Position numbers and translations under genes: made by a program. Shown here piece by piece: positions 37,015 to 45,590 of a stretch of DNA of 64,000 bases (positions are counted from its first letter, which is position 1; each line of letters begins with the position of its first letter). Under the pieces are notes generated by a model. The model saw only the letters and a program-made list of their open reading frames with translations, was not told the DNA's origin and searched no databases. Source of the stretch: CAZJAH01 sp964544155 (lineage in GTDB: Bacteria > Bacteroidota > Ignavibacteria > Kapaibacteriales > UBA2268); assembly GCA_964544155.1 (NCBI GenBank), contig CAZJAH010000006.1, positions 1-64,000 on the forward strand, given 5' to 3'.

Positions 37015-39198
37015 ATGGAACAGGTTTTTGAGAATTACGAAAGTTTGAAGAGCCGCCTGGACCACGCTTCTACGGCCGTCGATAAGCACGGTAAGATAGT
37101 GATCCAGGTAGGATCGGCGACATGCGAAAAAGCGGCCGGTTCGGATGCTGTTAGGGATGAATTCCTAAAGCTCATCAAGGCGACGGGCAGGACGGATATT
37201 GAACTGAAACAAACGGGATGTACGGGAAGATGCAGCCAGGAACCAATTGTCGGTGTATTCATACCGGATAATATAGCTGTTAAATACCAGCAGGTTACTG
37301 TAGATAAAGTTCAGGATATATTCCATGAGCACATAATAAACCACAAACCGGTACCAAAGCTGATGCTTGACAAAACCACCGACAAGCTCTACAAGCATGT
37401 GGTTACGCTCTGCACAGGTACAAGATGCAGAAATAAATATTTTGAGGACTGGACAGCTACTTTTGAAAAGATCCTTACGCTGAAGGAAGTTTCCAGGGAC
37501 GATGTAAGGATACTCGCGGGCGGCTGTACGGGCCTTTGCCATAAAAGCGAGATAGGCGATGAGCACGGGGTCATGATGGTATTCCCGGAGAATGTTATCT
37601 ACCGCTTCAGAAGCGAAGATGAGCTTGAAGAGATCATTGAAGCCCAATTTGTTCATAATGAGATCGCCACAAATCACACGGTACATACCGACCATCTGAC
37701 AGAGGAATACTTCAGATTTTACGGTGATGTGTCATTCTTTAACAAACAGACAAGAATAACCTTGAGGAACTGCGGTATCATAGACCCGGAAAGCCTTGAG
37801 GATTACATACATGCCAGGGGCTTCGAAGCTCTGGCCAAAGTATTGGCTGATAACGACCCTGAAAACGTTATCGAAGAAATCCTTAAATCAGGCCTCAGAG
37901 GCCGCGGTGGCGGCGGATACCCGACAGGCATCAAGTGGAAAAACACCCGACTGCCAAAAGATCCGGTCAAATATGTAATCTGCAACGCCGACGAAGGCGA
38001 TCCGGGAGCGTTCATGGATAGAAGCGCGCTGGAAGGCGACCCGTACTCGATCATCGAAGGAATGACCATTGGCGGTTTTGCTGTTGGCGCGAGCAAAGGT
38101 TTCCTCTATATAAGAGCTGAATATCCGCTTGCTATCCGCAGGATTGAAAAGGCAATTGAAGTCTGCCGCGAGAATAACCTTCTCGGCAAGAATATTTTAG
38201 GTTCAGGCTATGAATTCGACTTAGAAATAAGGCTTGGCGCGGGTGCTTTCGTCTGCGGCGAGGAAACCGCACTTATACGCTCAATTGAAGGCCGCAGGGG
38301 ACAGCCCAGGATGCGTCCTCCCTATCCTTCAGAAAGCGGATTATGGGGCCATCCGACATGTATCAACAACGTTGAAACATGGGCTAACGTATCAGCCATC
38401 CTCTTATACGGCAGCGAATGGTTCACTGAGATTGGCACTGAAGGCAGCAAAGGTACAAAAGTATTCGCCCTGGCCGGCAAAGTCAATAACACCGGACTCA
38501 TAGAAGTGCCCATGGGAACAACACTCAGGGAAGTGATTTACGATATTGGCGGCGGCATTCCCGACGGCCTGAAACTGAAAGCAGTTCAGACAGGAGGCCC
38601 ATCAGGAGGATGTATCCCTTATGATAAAATTGATACGCCAGTAGATTATGAATCGCTAAAGCAAATAGGTTCGATGATGGGTTCAGGAGGTATGATCGTA
38701 CTCGATGAATCCGATTGTATCGTTTCGACCGCGAAATTCTTCCTTGAATTTACTAAGGACGAATCCTGCGGTAAATGCCTGCCATGCCGCGAAGGCACAA
38801 CAAGGATGCTCGAGATAATGCAAAAAATTACCGACGGCCGCGGCGAATTATCTGACATAGACAGGCTGGAAAGGCTCGGGAAAATGATCAAAAAGACTTC
38901 ACTCTGCGGACTGGGCATGTCTGCGCCAAATCCCATACTCAGCGCGCTTGAGAATTTCAGGGAAGAATTTGAAACCCATATACTCGAAAAGCGCTGCCCC
39001 ACGCAGAAGTGTACAAAACTTATCACTTACAATATTATCCCTGAAAAATGCACGGGCTGTACACTATGCGCGAGAAGATGCCCGGTATTCTGCATAAAGG
39101 GATTTGCCAAAAAGCCGCATGAGATCATACAGGATCAGTGTATAAAATGCGGCGAGTGCTATAACTCCTGTAAGTTCGACGCTATCGAGAAAATATAA
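37015..39198 (+). CDS. hydB: NAD(H)-dependent [FeFe] hydrogenase subunit HydB (NuoF-like)
   Basis: This is the flavin/NADH-binding subunit of a trimeric electron-bifurcating type hydrogenase. Domain order: thioredoxin-like module 1 (residues 25-110; Cys37, Cys69, Cys73); thioredoxin-like module 2 (125-212; Cys133, Cys138, Cys171, Cys175, a complete [2Fe-2S] set); the NuoF FMN/NADH core from about 235 (GLRGRGGGGYPTGIKW, ICNADEGDPGAFMDR, GAGAYICGEETAL-like); an SLBB domain; the 4Fe-4S motif CGKCLPCREG; and a C-terminal two-cluster ferredoxin (CTGCTLCARRCP, CIKCGECYNSC). At 727 aa it is longer than HydB of about 600-630 aa because of the extra N-terminal module. hydA follows after 33 nt. The bifurcating mode is inferred from the family. 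Confidence 0.93.
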   Translation: MEQVFENYESLKSRLDHASTAVDKHGKIVIQVGSATCEKAAGSDAVRDEFLKLIKATGRTDIELKQTGCTGRCSQEPIVGVFIPDNIAVKYQQVTVDKVQDIFHEHIINHKPVPKLMLDKTTDKLYKHVVTLCTGTRCRNKYFEDWTATFEKILTLKEVSRDDVRILAGGCTGLCHKSEIGDEHGVMMVFPENVIYRFRSEDELEEIIEAQFVHNEIATNHTVHTDHLTEEYFRFYGDVSFFNKQTRITLRNCGIIDPESLEDYIHARGFEALAKVLADNDPENVIEEILKSGLRGRGGGGYPTGIKWKNTRLPKDPVKYVICNADEGDPGAFMDRSALEGDPYSIIEGMTIGGFAVGASKGFLYIRAEYPLAIRRIEKAIEVCRENNLLGKNILGSGYEFDLEIRLGAGAFVCGEETALIRSIEGRRGQPRMRPPYPSESGLWGHPTCINNVETWANVSAILLYGSEWFTEIGTEGSKGTKVFALAGKVNNTGLIEVPMGTTLREVIYDIGGGIPDGLKLKAVQTGGPSGGCIPYDKIDTPVDYESLKQIGSMMGSGGMIVLDESDCIVSTAKFFLEFTKDESCGKCLPCREGTTRMLEIMQKITDGRGELSDIDRLERLGKMIKKTSLCGLGMSAPNPILSALENFREEFETHILEKRCPTQKCTKLITYNIIPEKCTGCTLCARRCPVFCIKGFAKKPHEIIQDQCIKCGECYNSCKFDAIEKI

Positions 39199-39231
39199 TA
39201 ATTAATGAAAGTAATTCCAGAGGTTTTATAA

Positions 39232-40995
39232 ATGAAATATATCAATGCAATAATCGATGACATACCGGTTTCCGTACCTGATGGTAAGACTATCATGGAA
39301 GCCGCTGATTCGGTCGGAGCGCATGTACCGAGGCTTTGCTATCATCCTTTCCTTTCGCAGGAAGGCGCTTGCAGAATATGCGTTGTTCAGATTGACGGTA
39401 TGCCAAGCTTTATACCTGCCTGCGCAACTCCGATCAGGGAAGGCATGAATATCAAAACAAATTCTCCTGAGATCAGGCAGACAAGGCGCGACCTGGTAGA
39501 GCTGCTTTTGGATAATCACCCGAAAGACTGCCAGACTTGCGAACGCGACGGTAACTGCGAGCTGCAGAACCTCGCTTACAGGCTTGGAGTAAGAGAAAGA
39601 TTATTTGAAGGCGAAAGAAAGATCCATAAAATGGATTTCTCAAGCCCTTCAGTCGTGCGGAATGCTGAAAAATGTATTCTCTGCCAGCGCTGCATCAGAG
39701 TGTGCCGCGAAATCCAGGGCGTACATAACCTAAGCCAGCATTTCAGAGGATTCAATACTGTCGTTACCCCGGCTTTTGAGCAGGATATGAACGATTCAGT
39801 ATGTATTACCTGCGGGCAGTGTATTAACGTTTGCCCTACAGCGGCATTCGTTGAAAAAAGCGCTTCTGATAAAGTTTGGGAAGCAATCAACAATCCCAAA
39901 AAGCATGTAGTTGTACAGACAGCCCCCGCCATACGCGCGGCTATCGGGGAAGGATTTGGCATAGATCACAGTACGCCCGCCGAAGGCAAAATGATAACAG
40001 CCCTACGCAGGCTGGGCTTCGACGCCGTTTTCGATACTGACTTTGCTGCCGACCTGACTATAGTGGAAGAAGCAAATGAACTTCTTGACAGGATAGAAAA
40101 AAATGAAAACCTCCCGATGATCACTTCCTGTTCACCGGGCTGGATTAAGTTCATGGAGCATTTCTATCCGGAAATGATACCGAACGCTTCGAGCTGCCGT
40201 TCACCCATGCAGATGCTTTCGGCACTGACAAAATCATACTATGCCGAGAAACAGAATATCGACCCCAAAGATATATATATGGTGTCGATCATGCCCTGCG
40301 TAGCTAAGAAATTCGAAGCCGACAGGCCCGAACACTATGATGAAAATGGCGGCTATCCACTTACTGACGCGGTGCTTACTACCAGGGAGCTTATCTGGAT
40401 GTTAAAAGCATACGGGATAGATTTCAAAAATCTGCCTGATGATGATTTCGATAATCCGCTCGGATTTTCATCCGGCGCCGGCGATATATTCGGAACTACA
40501 GGCGGCGTAATGGAAGCAGCCCTCAGAACTGCTTATGAAAAAGTCACAGGCAAGAGCGGCGACGTTATGGAATTCACTGAAGTTCGCGCTGTGGAAGGCT
40601 TAAGAGAAGCTTCCATACAAATGGGCGAAACAATGGTCAATGTAGCTGTTGCTAACGGATTGAACAATGCCAAAAAGATTCTTGAAAAAGTTAAAGCAGG
40701 CGTAAAGAAATATCACCTTATAGAGATCATGGCATGTCCGGGCGGATGTGTTGCAGGCGGAGGTCAGCCTCTGCACCACGTTGAGGAATATATATATGCT
40801 CTTGATCCGGGCATTATAAAGCAAAGGCAGCAGGCACTATACGCGATAGACCGCAAGAAAGCTGTCCGCAAATCTCATGAGAACCCGTACATACAAAGCT
40901 TATATGAAGAATTTCTCGGAGAAGTTGGCGGACACAAAGCGCATGAACTTCTTCATACTAAATATCATGAAAGATTTCCCAGGGGGATAAAATAA
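39232..40995 (+). CDS. hydA: [FeFe] hydrogenase catalytic subunit HydA (M3 type)
   Basis: Catalyses reversible H2 formation in the cytoplasm. The 587-aa chain has a [2Fe-2S] domain (Cys36, 47, 50, 64), the His-Cys3 cluster (His96, Cys100, 103, 109), two 4Fe-4S clusters (Cys148, 151, 154, 158 and Cys191, 194, 197, 201) and the H-cluster domain. H-cluster ligands are Cys300 (TSCSPGW), Cys355 (MPCVAKKFE) and Cys502 with Cys506 (MACPGGCVAGGGQP). Ser301 stands where many enzymes carry the proton-relay cysteine (TSCCP). The gene shares one base with hydC (TAATG). Maturases HydE/F/G are not in the window and must be elsewhere if the enzyme is active. Confidence 0.95.
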   Translation: MKYINAIIDDIPVSVPDGKTIMEAADSVGAHVPRLCYHPFLSQEGACRICVVQIDGMPSFIPACATPIREGMNIKTNSPEIRQTRRDLVELLLDNHPKDCQTCERDGNCELQNLAYRLGVRERLFEGERKIHKMDFSSPSVVRNAEKCILCQRCIRVCREIQGVHNLSQHFRGFNTVVTPAFEQDMNDSVCITCGQCINVCPTAAFVEKSASDKVWEAINNPKKHVVVQTAPAIRAAIGEGFGIDHSTPAEGKMITALRRLGFDAVFDTDFAADLTIVEEANELLDRIEKNENLPMITSCSPGWIKFMEHFYPEMIPNASSCRSPMQMLSALTKSYYAEKQNIDPKDIYMVSIMPCVAKKFEADRPEHYDENGGYPLTDAVLTTRELIWMLKAYGIDFKNLPDDDFDNPLGFSSGAGDIFGTTGGVMEAALRTAYEKVTGKSGDVMEFTEVRAVEGLREASIQMGETMVNVAVANGLNNAKKILEKVKAGVKKYHLIEIMACPGGCVAGGGQPLHHVEEYIYALDPGIIKQRQQALYAIDRKKAVRKSHENPYIQSLYEEFLGEVGGHKAHELLHTKYHERFPRGIK

Positions 40996-41492
40996 TGGAA
41001 ACAATGAAACCAACACTGGATAAAGAAATACTCGATTATATCGATAACTGCCTAAATCTGGAACATCCGGAGAGTTATCTTATAGCGATATTGCATAAGA
41101 TACAGGGGAAATACGGTTTTCTATCTCAGGAACATATGGACGAAGTGGCTCACCTGCTTCAGGTGCCTACATCTAATGTAAGCGGCGTGGCTACATTCTA
41201 TCATTTTTTCAGGCTTGTACCCAAAGGCAGATTCTCTATTTCGGTATGCCTCGGTACGGCTTGCTTCGTAAAGGGCGCTGAACTTGTTCTGGACGCCTTC
41301 AAAAATGAACTGGGTATAAATATGGGAGAAACAACTTCTGACAGCATGTTCTCAATAGAAGGAACGCGATGCATAGGTGTTTGCGCGCTCGCACCGGTTG
41401 TAACCATCAACGAAGAAGTATTCAGCAACGTTAAGCCTAACCAGGTACCCGAAATAATAAATAAGATTAAGGCAAAATCAAAAACAGCTTAA
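40995..41492 (+). CDS. hydC: hydrogenase subunit HydC (NuoE-like, 2Fe-2S)
   Basis: The 165-aa thioredoxin-fold [2Fe-2S] subunit relays electrons between HydB flavin and HydA. The N-terminal helical region is PESYLIAILHKIQGKYGFLSQEHMDEVAHLL. VSGVATFYHFFRLVPKG and the ligands in SVCLGTACFVKGAE (two Cys) and GTRCIGVCALAPVVTINEE (two Cys) match NuoE/HydC. The ATG lies within TAATG, overlapping the hydA stop by one base, so translation is coupled. A strong terminator follows at 41547. Confidence 0.95.
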   Translation: METMKPTLDKEILDYIDNCLNLEHPESYLIAILHKIQGKYGFLSQEHMDEVAHLLQVPTSNVSGVATFYHFFRLVPKGRFSISVCLGTACFVKGAELVLDAFKNELGINMGETTSDSMFSIEGTRCIGVCALAPVVTINEEVFSNVKPNQVPEIINKIKAKSKTA

Positions 41493-41546
41493 GCTGAAAC
41501 AAAGCCAATCATACTTAGATTGACATAGAGCAGACACAAAACAAAG

Positions 41547-41570
41547 AGCCGGCATCAGCCGGCTTTTTTA
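41547..41570 (+). terminator. terminator of the hydBAC operon
   Basis: Stem AGCCGGC-ATCA-GCCGGCT (7 bp, perfect) followed by TTTTTTA, 55 nt past the hydC stop. Confidence 0.93.
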
Positions 41571-41650
41571 ATTTTATATAATGTTATTTGTGAACTGTCA
41601 TAATTCACCGGCGGCGAAATGCCCATAATCATTAAATCCATGATATTCCA

Positions 41651-41681
41651 ATATAAAAAGCCCCATCGAATGACGGGGCTT
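41651..41681 (-). terminator. terminator of the TPR-protein operon
   Basis: On the minus strand AAGCCCC and GGGGCTT (arms at 41675-41681 and 41658-41664) enclose a 10-nt loop and are followed by TTTATAT. It lies 41 nt beyond the stop of the TPR gene and faces the hydC terminator. Confidence 0.82.
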
Positions 41682-41721
41682 ATAAATTGAAAATTAGCTC
41701 AACTAATTAGGGATTGTTCCC

Positions 41722-43476
41722 TTACTTTTTACCCTGCGCGTTGCATTGCAGAGCGTTTATATTCTGACGGGCGTTAGAATTCTTAGGATTAATGTCCAGC
41801 ACTTTTTTGTAAGCCGTACATGCCTGCGGATATTTTTCGGGGCCCTGGCCCTGATATCCGAATGCAGTAAATAAATACGCGTATTCGGATTCCGGGAAAG
41901 TATCCGACCATTTATTTCCAACCTGTACAAGATCGTTCCACTGTTTATTATCTAATTTTATGCCTGCCAGTTTATAGAAAGTCTGTATAAGCTGGTTTTT
42001 TGCTTCCGTTGTATCACCTTTTGCTAAAACATAATTAAAGCTTTCCTCAGCTTTTTCATAATTCTCTTTAGCAGCGTAAACATCACCTAAGTAAACATGT
42101 GCCCAAAGGTAAGTACTATCTAATTCAACAGCTTTTTTAAGATTACTTATAGCTGAATCCAGACGGCTCTGCTTTTGCTCATCAGTGAATAAGGTATCAT
42201 CACTTGAAAAGTAATAAGATTGTCCGATTGTATAATAAACTTTTGGATCGAGCTCATCACGGCATTCCTCGGTGTCAAGCCTTAATTTAAGCATGTCGAT
42301 GCCTTCATCGTATCTCTTCATTTTACTGTATTGAGTTCCCAGTATCCAAATCAAATTGCAATTACCGTCAGGATCGAGTTCAATAGCCCTGCGATACTCG
42401 TTTAATGCATTAGTTGTATCACCGGTATTAAAATAGGCAATCCCTAAATCCTTTATGTCTTTACTAAGTAATACGGTATCTTTTCGGGCCTGTTTTAGGG
42501 CTTCAATAGCCTTGCCATATTCATTTTTACCAATATAGCACCTGCCAAGCAATAAATCTGTTTGATTTTTGACTGAATCAATTTCCTGCCCGACTATATC
42601 AAGATGAGGCTTTGCAGAATCACATTCCCCGATTTTAAGGAATGACTGGGCTAGAAACCATCTTGCCAATGATGCTGAAGGCCTCATAGCCACGTACTCT
42701 GATAATGAGCCGGCAGCCTGGCCGTATTTTTTCGCGTAGAATAAAATCTTACCTTGCTCTAAATATGCCTGGGCGTTTTTGGGAGCTTTTTTGGTAATAA
42801 CGTTCCACTCCTTAAGCGACCTCGAGAAGTACTCATTGGCAAGGTCTTTATCCATTTCTCTGTTTGCCAGCCAGTAATAAGTTTTAGCCAGCTTAATCCT
42901 TGCTTCGATGAGTTCTTCATTTATACCAAGCGCTTCTTCGTAATTCTGGCGGGCAAGCTCATATACTCTTGAGGCAAAATATAAGTCTCCGAGAGCAACA
43001 AAAGCTGCCGGGTTATCTTTATCTAATTCCCTTGCCTGAGTAATAACTATCTCAGCCTTTGTTATAGAATCAGCGTTAATATAGGCCTGAGCAAGTGCCA
43101 GGTGGTTTTCTATGTCATTATTATCTTTTTCTCTGGCTTTTTCAAGAATTTTAAAGGCATCTTTATACCTGCCTAATTCCGAATAAACAAGGCCAAGCTT
43201 TCTCATTGCAACTGTATTATCATCATTGATATCAAGAGCTTGATCGTACATATCTACAGCTAAATCGAGCTCTCTTAATTCATGGTAAACATCACCCGCT
43301 AATTCCCAAACCGACGAGTTTCTTTTATTATTCTTTGTAGCTTCCTCGATATAATTAGCGGCTTCCTGATAATCGTTATTTTCCACTGCCGAACGTAATT
43401 TGTCGGCCGGTGACTGCCCAAAGGCGGTGGCTAAGCAAATCGTCAGCGCGAAAAAAACAGAAATTGTGAACTTCAT
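41722..43476 (-). CDS. exported tetratricopeptide-repeat protein
   Basis: The 584-aa protein has a signal peptide (residues 1-20, cleaved near AFGQ) and about a dozen TPR units from residue 22 to 575. Typical units are SVWELAGDVYHELRELDLAVDMYDQALDI and YLEQGKILFYAKKYGQAAGSL. It is likely a periplasmic scaffold. It starts 5 nt after the PstS-like gene and is the last gene of that unit. Similar TPR proteins often sit next to TonB/ExbD genes in Bacteroidota; the partner here is unknown. Confidence 0.9.
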   Translation of the reverse strand: MKFTISVFFALTICLATAFGQSPADKLRSAVENNDYQEAANYIEEATKNNKRNSSVWELAGDVYHELRELDLAVDMYDQALDINDDNTVAMRKLGLVYSELGRYKDAFKILEKAREKDNNDIENHLALAQAYINADSITKAEIVITQARELDKDNPAAFVALGDLYFASRVYELARQNYEEALGINEELIEARIKLAKTYYWLANREMDKDLANEYFSRSLKEWNVITKKAPKNAQAYLEQGKILFYAKKYGQAAGSLSEYVAMRPSASLARWFLAQSFLKIGECDSAKPHLDIVGQEIDSVKNQTDLLLGRCYIGKNEYGKAIEALKQARKDTVLLSKDIKDLGIAYFNTGDTTNALNEYRRAIELDPDGNCNLIWILGTQYSKMKRYDEGIDMLKLRLDTEECRDELDPKVYYTIGQSYYFSSDDTLFTDEQKQSRLDSAISNLKKAVELDSTYLWAHVYLGDVYAAKENYEKAEESFNYVLAKGDTTEAKNQLIQTFYKLAGIKLDNKQWNDLVQVGNKWSDTFPESEYAYLFTAFGYQGQGPEKYPQACTAYKKVLDINPKNSNARQNINALQCNAQGKK

Positions 43477-43481
43477 TACTA

Positions 43482-44414
43482 TTAATCCTCAGTTATTAAA
43501 TGATATTTTGCGAATCCGGCTACTAAACCTCTGTTATTATAATAATTCTGCACTTTCTTTTCTTTTCCAATGTAAGAAGCAAACCAGAAAGGCAGATTCC
43601 TTCTATCTTCAAGCAAATACGCGTAATAATTAACAGGATAGGGATATTTCCCCTGAACAACATAACCTGGATGAACTATCTGCGGATAAATTCTTTCTCC
43701 TGTTGTATCCACAGTGAATCCCATTCTTATTTTCTTATAAGACGTATCACGGATTACATGTGTTAAGTATAAAATTCCCATCCTGCCGGGAGCGCTGCTT
43801 ACATAATTTCTGACTGAATCGAGAGTCTGAAATATCTTCATTGCCTTGCGTATGGTATCGCCTTTGGCGGCTTTCAGCATAATATTCGAATAAACCGATG
43901 AATTAACATCAGTTGTCACAAATTCAGGGTCGCTGTCCCATTCGGGGTGATTTTCAGATATTTTGAAATCCGGGTTGGTAAGTTCCTTATAAACTTCTTC
44001 GGCACTCAAAGTATCCGGCGAACTAAATTCATTTGGAGTAAAAAATGTCAGGGCGTCAGTAGCAAGTAAAAACTTCTGGTGTTCATCTACTTTATATTCA
44101 CGCATGAGTTTTTCTTCGTCAGAGAGATATTCCCTTGCTACGACAACAACTCTTGCTTCGCCAGAGAAAAGATGCGACATAGCGGCCCTGGAACTGACCG
44201 CGGTATCTGTCAGATGAACCCGGGGATACATGTTTCTGTACATATCGAAAGTTGTATCCATTAATGGATAAATCATATCGTCGCAATAGACAGCCAGCCT
44301 GCCGGAATTCATTGTTTCAGTTTCGTAAAGATCAGCCTCTTGCTTCTGTTCTTCCCCGCAGGATATAGCCATAATAGAAATAAGCAAGGCAAAAATGAAT
44401 AAATTACTTTTCAT
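43482..44414 (-). CDS. PstS-like substrate-binding lipoprotein
   Basis: The periplasmic-binding-protein fold resembles phosphate-binding PstS. The start is ATG 44414, chosen for the strong AAAGGAGGAG at 44421-44430; nine further in-frame codons upstream lack such a site. A lipobox AISC ends the signal sequence (MAISC-GEEQK). SSRAAMSHLFSGEARVVVVAREYLSDEE resembles the ligand loop, followed by DALTFFTPNEFSS and a C-terminal VQGKYPYPVNYYAYL block typical of PstS. No PstC, PstA or PstB genes are near. It overlaps the small membrane protein gene by 11 bp and precedes the TPR gene by 5 bp, so it probably works with these rather than an ABC importer. Confidence 0.82.
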   Translation of the reverse strand: MKSNLFIFALLISIMAISCGEEQKQEADLYETETMNSGRLAVYCDDMIYPLMDTTFDMYRNMYPRVHLTDTAVSSRAAMSHLFSGEARVVVVAREYLSDEEKLMREYKVDEHQKFLLATDALTFFTPNEFSSPDTLSAEEVYKELTNPDFKISENHPEWDSDPEFVTTDVNSSVYSNIMLKAAKGDTIRKAMKIFQTLDSVRNYVSSAPGRMGILYLTHVIRDTSYKKIRMGFTVDTTGERIYPQIVHPGYVVQGKYPYPVNYYAYLLEDRRNLPFWFASYIGKEKKVQNYYNNRGLVAGFAKYHLITED

Positions 44415-44655
44415 CCCTGTCTCCTCCTTTATATTTGTCATCTAAATGATCGGTAAAGTTATATCTTTTGTGCTGGGTTCTGTATATGATGAGCCTGTAA
44501 ATTCCGAAAAGAATAAATATAATGCCCATTATTCTTACAAATGACTCCGGCGCACCTACGGGCTTAAATAATCCTGAAACCAGCAGTATGCCAATAAGAA
44601 CAATGAGGCCGCGTATGCCGTAATTTAGTACTTTTAGAAATTGTGATTTTTCCAT
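44404..44655 (-). CDS. small membrane protein of unknown function
   Basis: 83 residues with two predicted transmembrane helices (GLIVLIGILLVSGLF at 16-30 and IMGIIFILFGIYRLIIY at 42-58) and a charged cytoplasmic tail ending GGDRDEK. The family is not recognised. The stop codon overlaps the start of the PstS-like gene, whose ribosome-binding site lies inside this gene, so translation is coupled. The gene follows a terminator-like structure after tonB and therefore probably begins its own transcript. Confidence 0.72.
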   Translation of the reverse strand: MEKSQFLKVLNYGIRGLIVLIGILLVSGLFKPVGAPESFVRIMGIIFILFGIYRLIIYRTQHKRYNFTDHLDDKYKGGDRDEK

Positions 44656-44707
44656 TAAAAGAAATTTTGGAATATGTTATAATTAAATAAATTGATTCAA
44701 TTTTTCA

Positions 44708-44798
44708 AAAAAAACACCGCTCACCGGCAAACTTCAATCCATACCGGTAATTTACCGGATTTAAAGAATTGTCAAATCATCATCGCCTGGTGAGCGGT
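44708..44798 (-). terminator. nested-hairpin terminator after tonB
   Basis: On the minus strand the outer arm ACCGCTCACC (complement of 44789-44798) pairs with GGTGAGCGGT (complement of 44716-44725), 10 bp. The stem can be extended by 2 bp across a bulge and is followed by T8 (44715-44708). The large loop contains a second perfect hairpin, CCGGTAA-A-TTACCGG (44744-44758). It lies 7 nt past the tonB stop. Confidence 0.75.
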
Positions 44799-44804
44799 AT
44801 TTCT

Positions 44805-45590
44805 TTATCTGAGTTTAAACTTAATGGGTATACTAACCCAGCAGCCGATTGGCTGTTCGTTCTGAATCGCCGGCGGAACTTTGCCGTAATTCTTAACAGC
44901 ATTCAATGCTGCTTCATTAAGTAATTCACTATCCGTGTATTCGACATAAGGCCTTTTAATCTCGCCTGTTTTATCAACAAACACTCTGACAATAACCTGG
45001 CCTTCAACCCCCGCTCTTTTAGCGAGGTCAGGATATTGAATTAGATTTCTTATTTTGCCCATATCAAATGCCGGCTCTTTCTCCGTTGGAATAAAAGTAT
45101 CGGGCGGAGGAATTTCTTCCCTGTGCTCTACATCTACTTCTGGCTCTGCTTCGGAAAAGTCGATGTTCGAAGCAAAACCGCCAAGGTCTTCACCGGTACC
45201 GCCTTCAGCTGATGCTCTTGAAAGCTCCTCCATTTTAGCGAAATCCTGCATATCTGCAGTGATCTGCGCATCAGGTACCGGTACAGGCGTACCTGCTCTT
45301 GCTGCCGGGCCTGTATTGACAATCGTCTGCGTCGGCGGTGGCGGAGCTACCGTCTGCGTTTCAGATGTCGGAGGAGGCAGGTTCTCGAGCGTTACCTTTA
45401 CTATTGGAGGCATTTTCTTCTTAGCGCCGCCTTCCCCTTTGCTTACTAAGAAAAAGTAAGCCAAAAGAAAGAGAGCAGTCAACGCTACTGTCACAAAAAA
45501 GCCACGCCAGGTATACTTTTTGATCTGTTCTATAAGCTCAACGGCTCCGTAATCTGATCTTTTCGGGGCAACAACAGATGTCTGTGCCAT
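44805..45590 (-). CDS. tonB: TonB energy transducer
   Basis: The 261-aa protein links the inner-membrane ExbB/ExbD motor to outer-membrane receptors. One N-terminal transmembrane helix (FFVTVALTALFLLAYFFLV, 35-53) is followed by a Pro-rich periplasmic linker and the C-terminal TonB domain from about 175 (YPDLAKRAGVEGQVIVRVFVDKTGEI and LNEAALNAVKNYGKVPPAIQNEQPI). It shares one base with the upstream exbD stop. It is the last gene of the exbB-exbD-exbD-tonB set and could energise the receptor at 12427-14511. Confidence 0.94.
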   Translation of the reverse strand: MAQTSVVAPKRSDYGAVELIEQIKKYTWRGFFVTVALTALFLLAYFFLVSKGEGGAKKKMPPIVKVTLENLPPPTSETQTVAPPPPTQTIVNTGPAARAGTPVPVPDAQITADMQDFAKMEELSRASAEGGTGEDLGGFASNIDFSEAEPEVDVEHREEIPPPDTFIPTEKEPAFDMGKIRNLIQYPDLAKRAGVEGQVIVRVFVDKTGEIKRPYVEYTDSELLNEAALNAVKNYGKVPPAIQNEQPIGCWVSIPIKFKLR

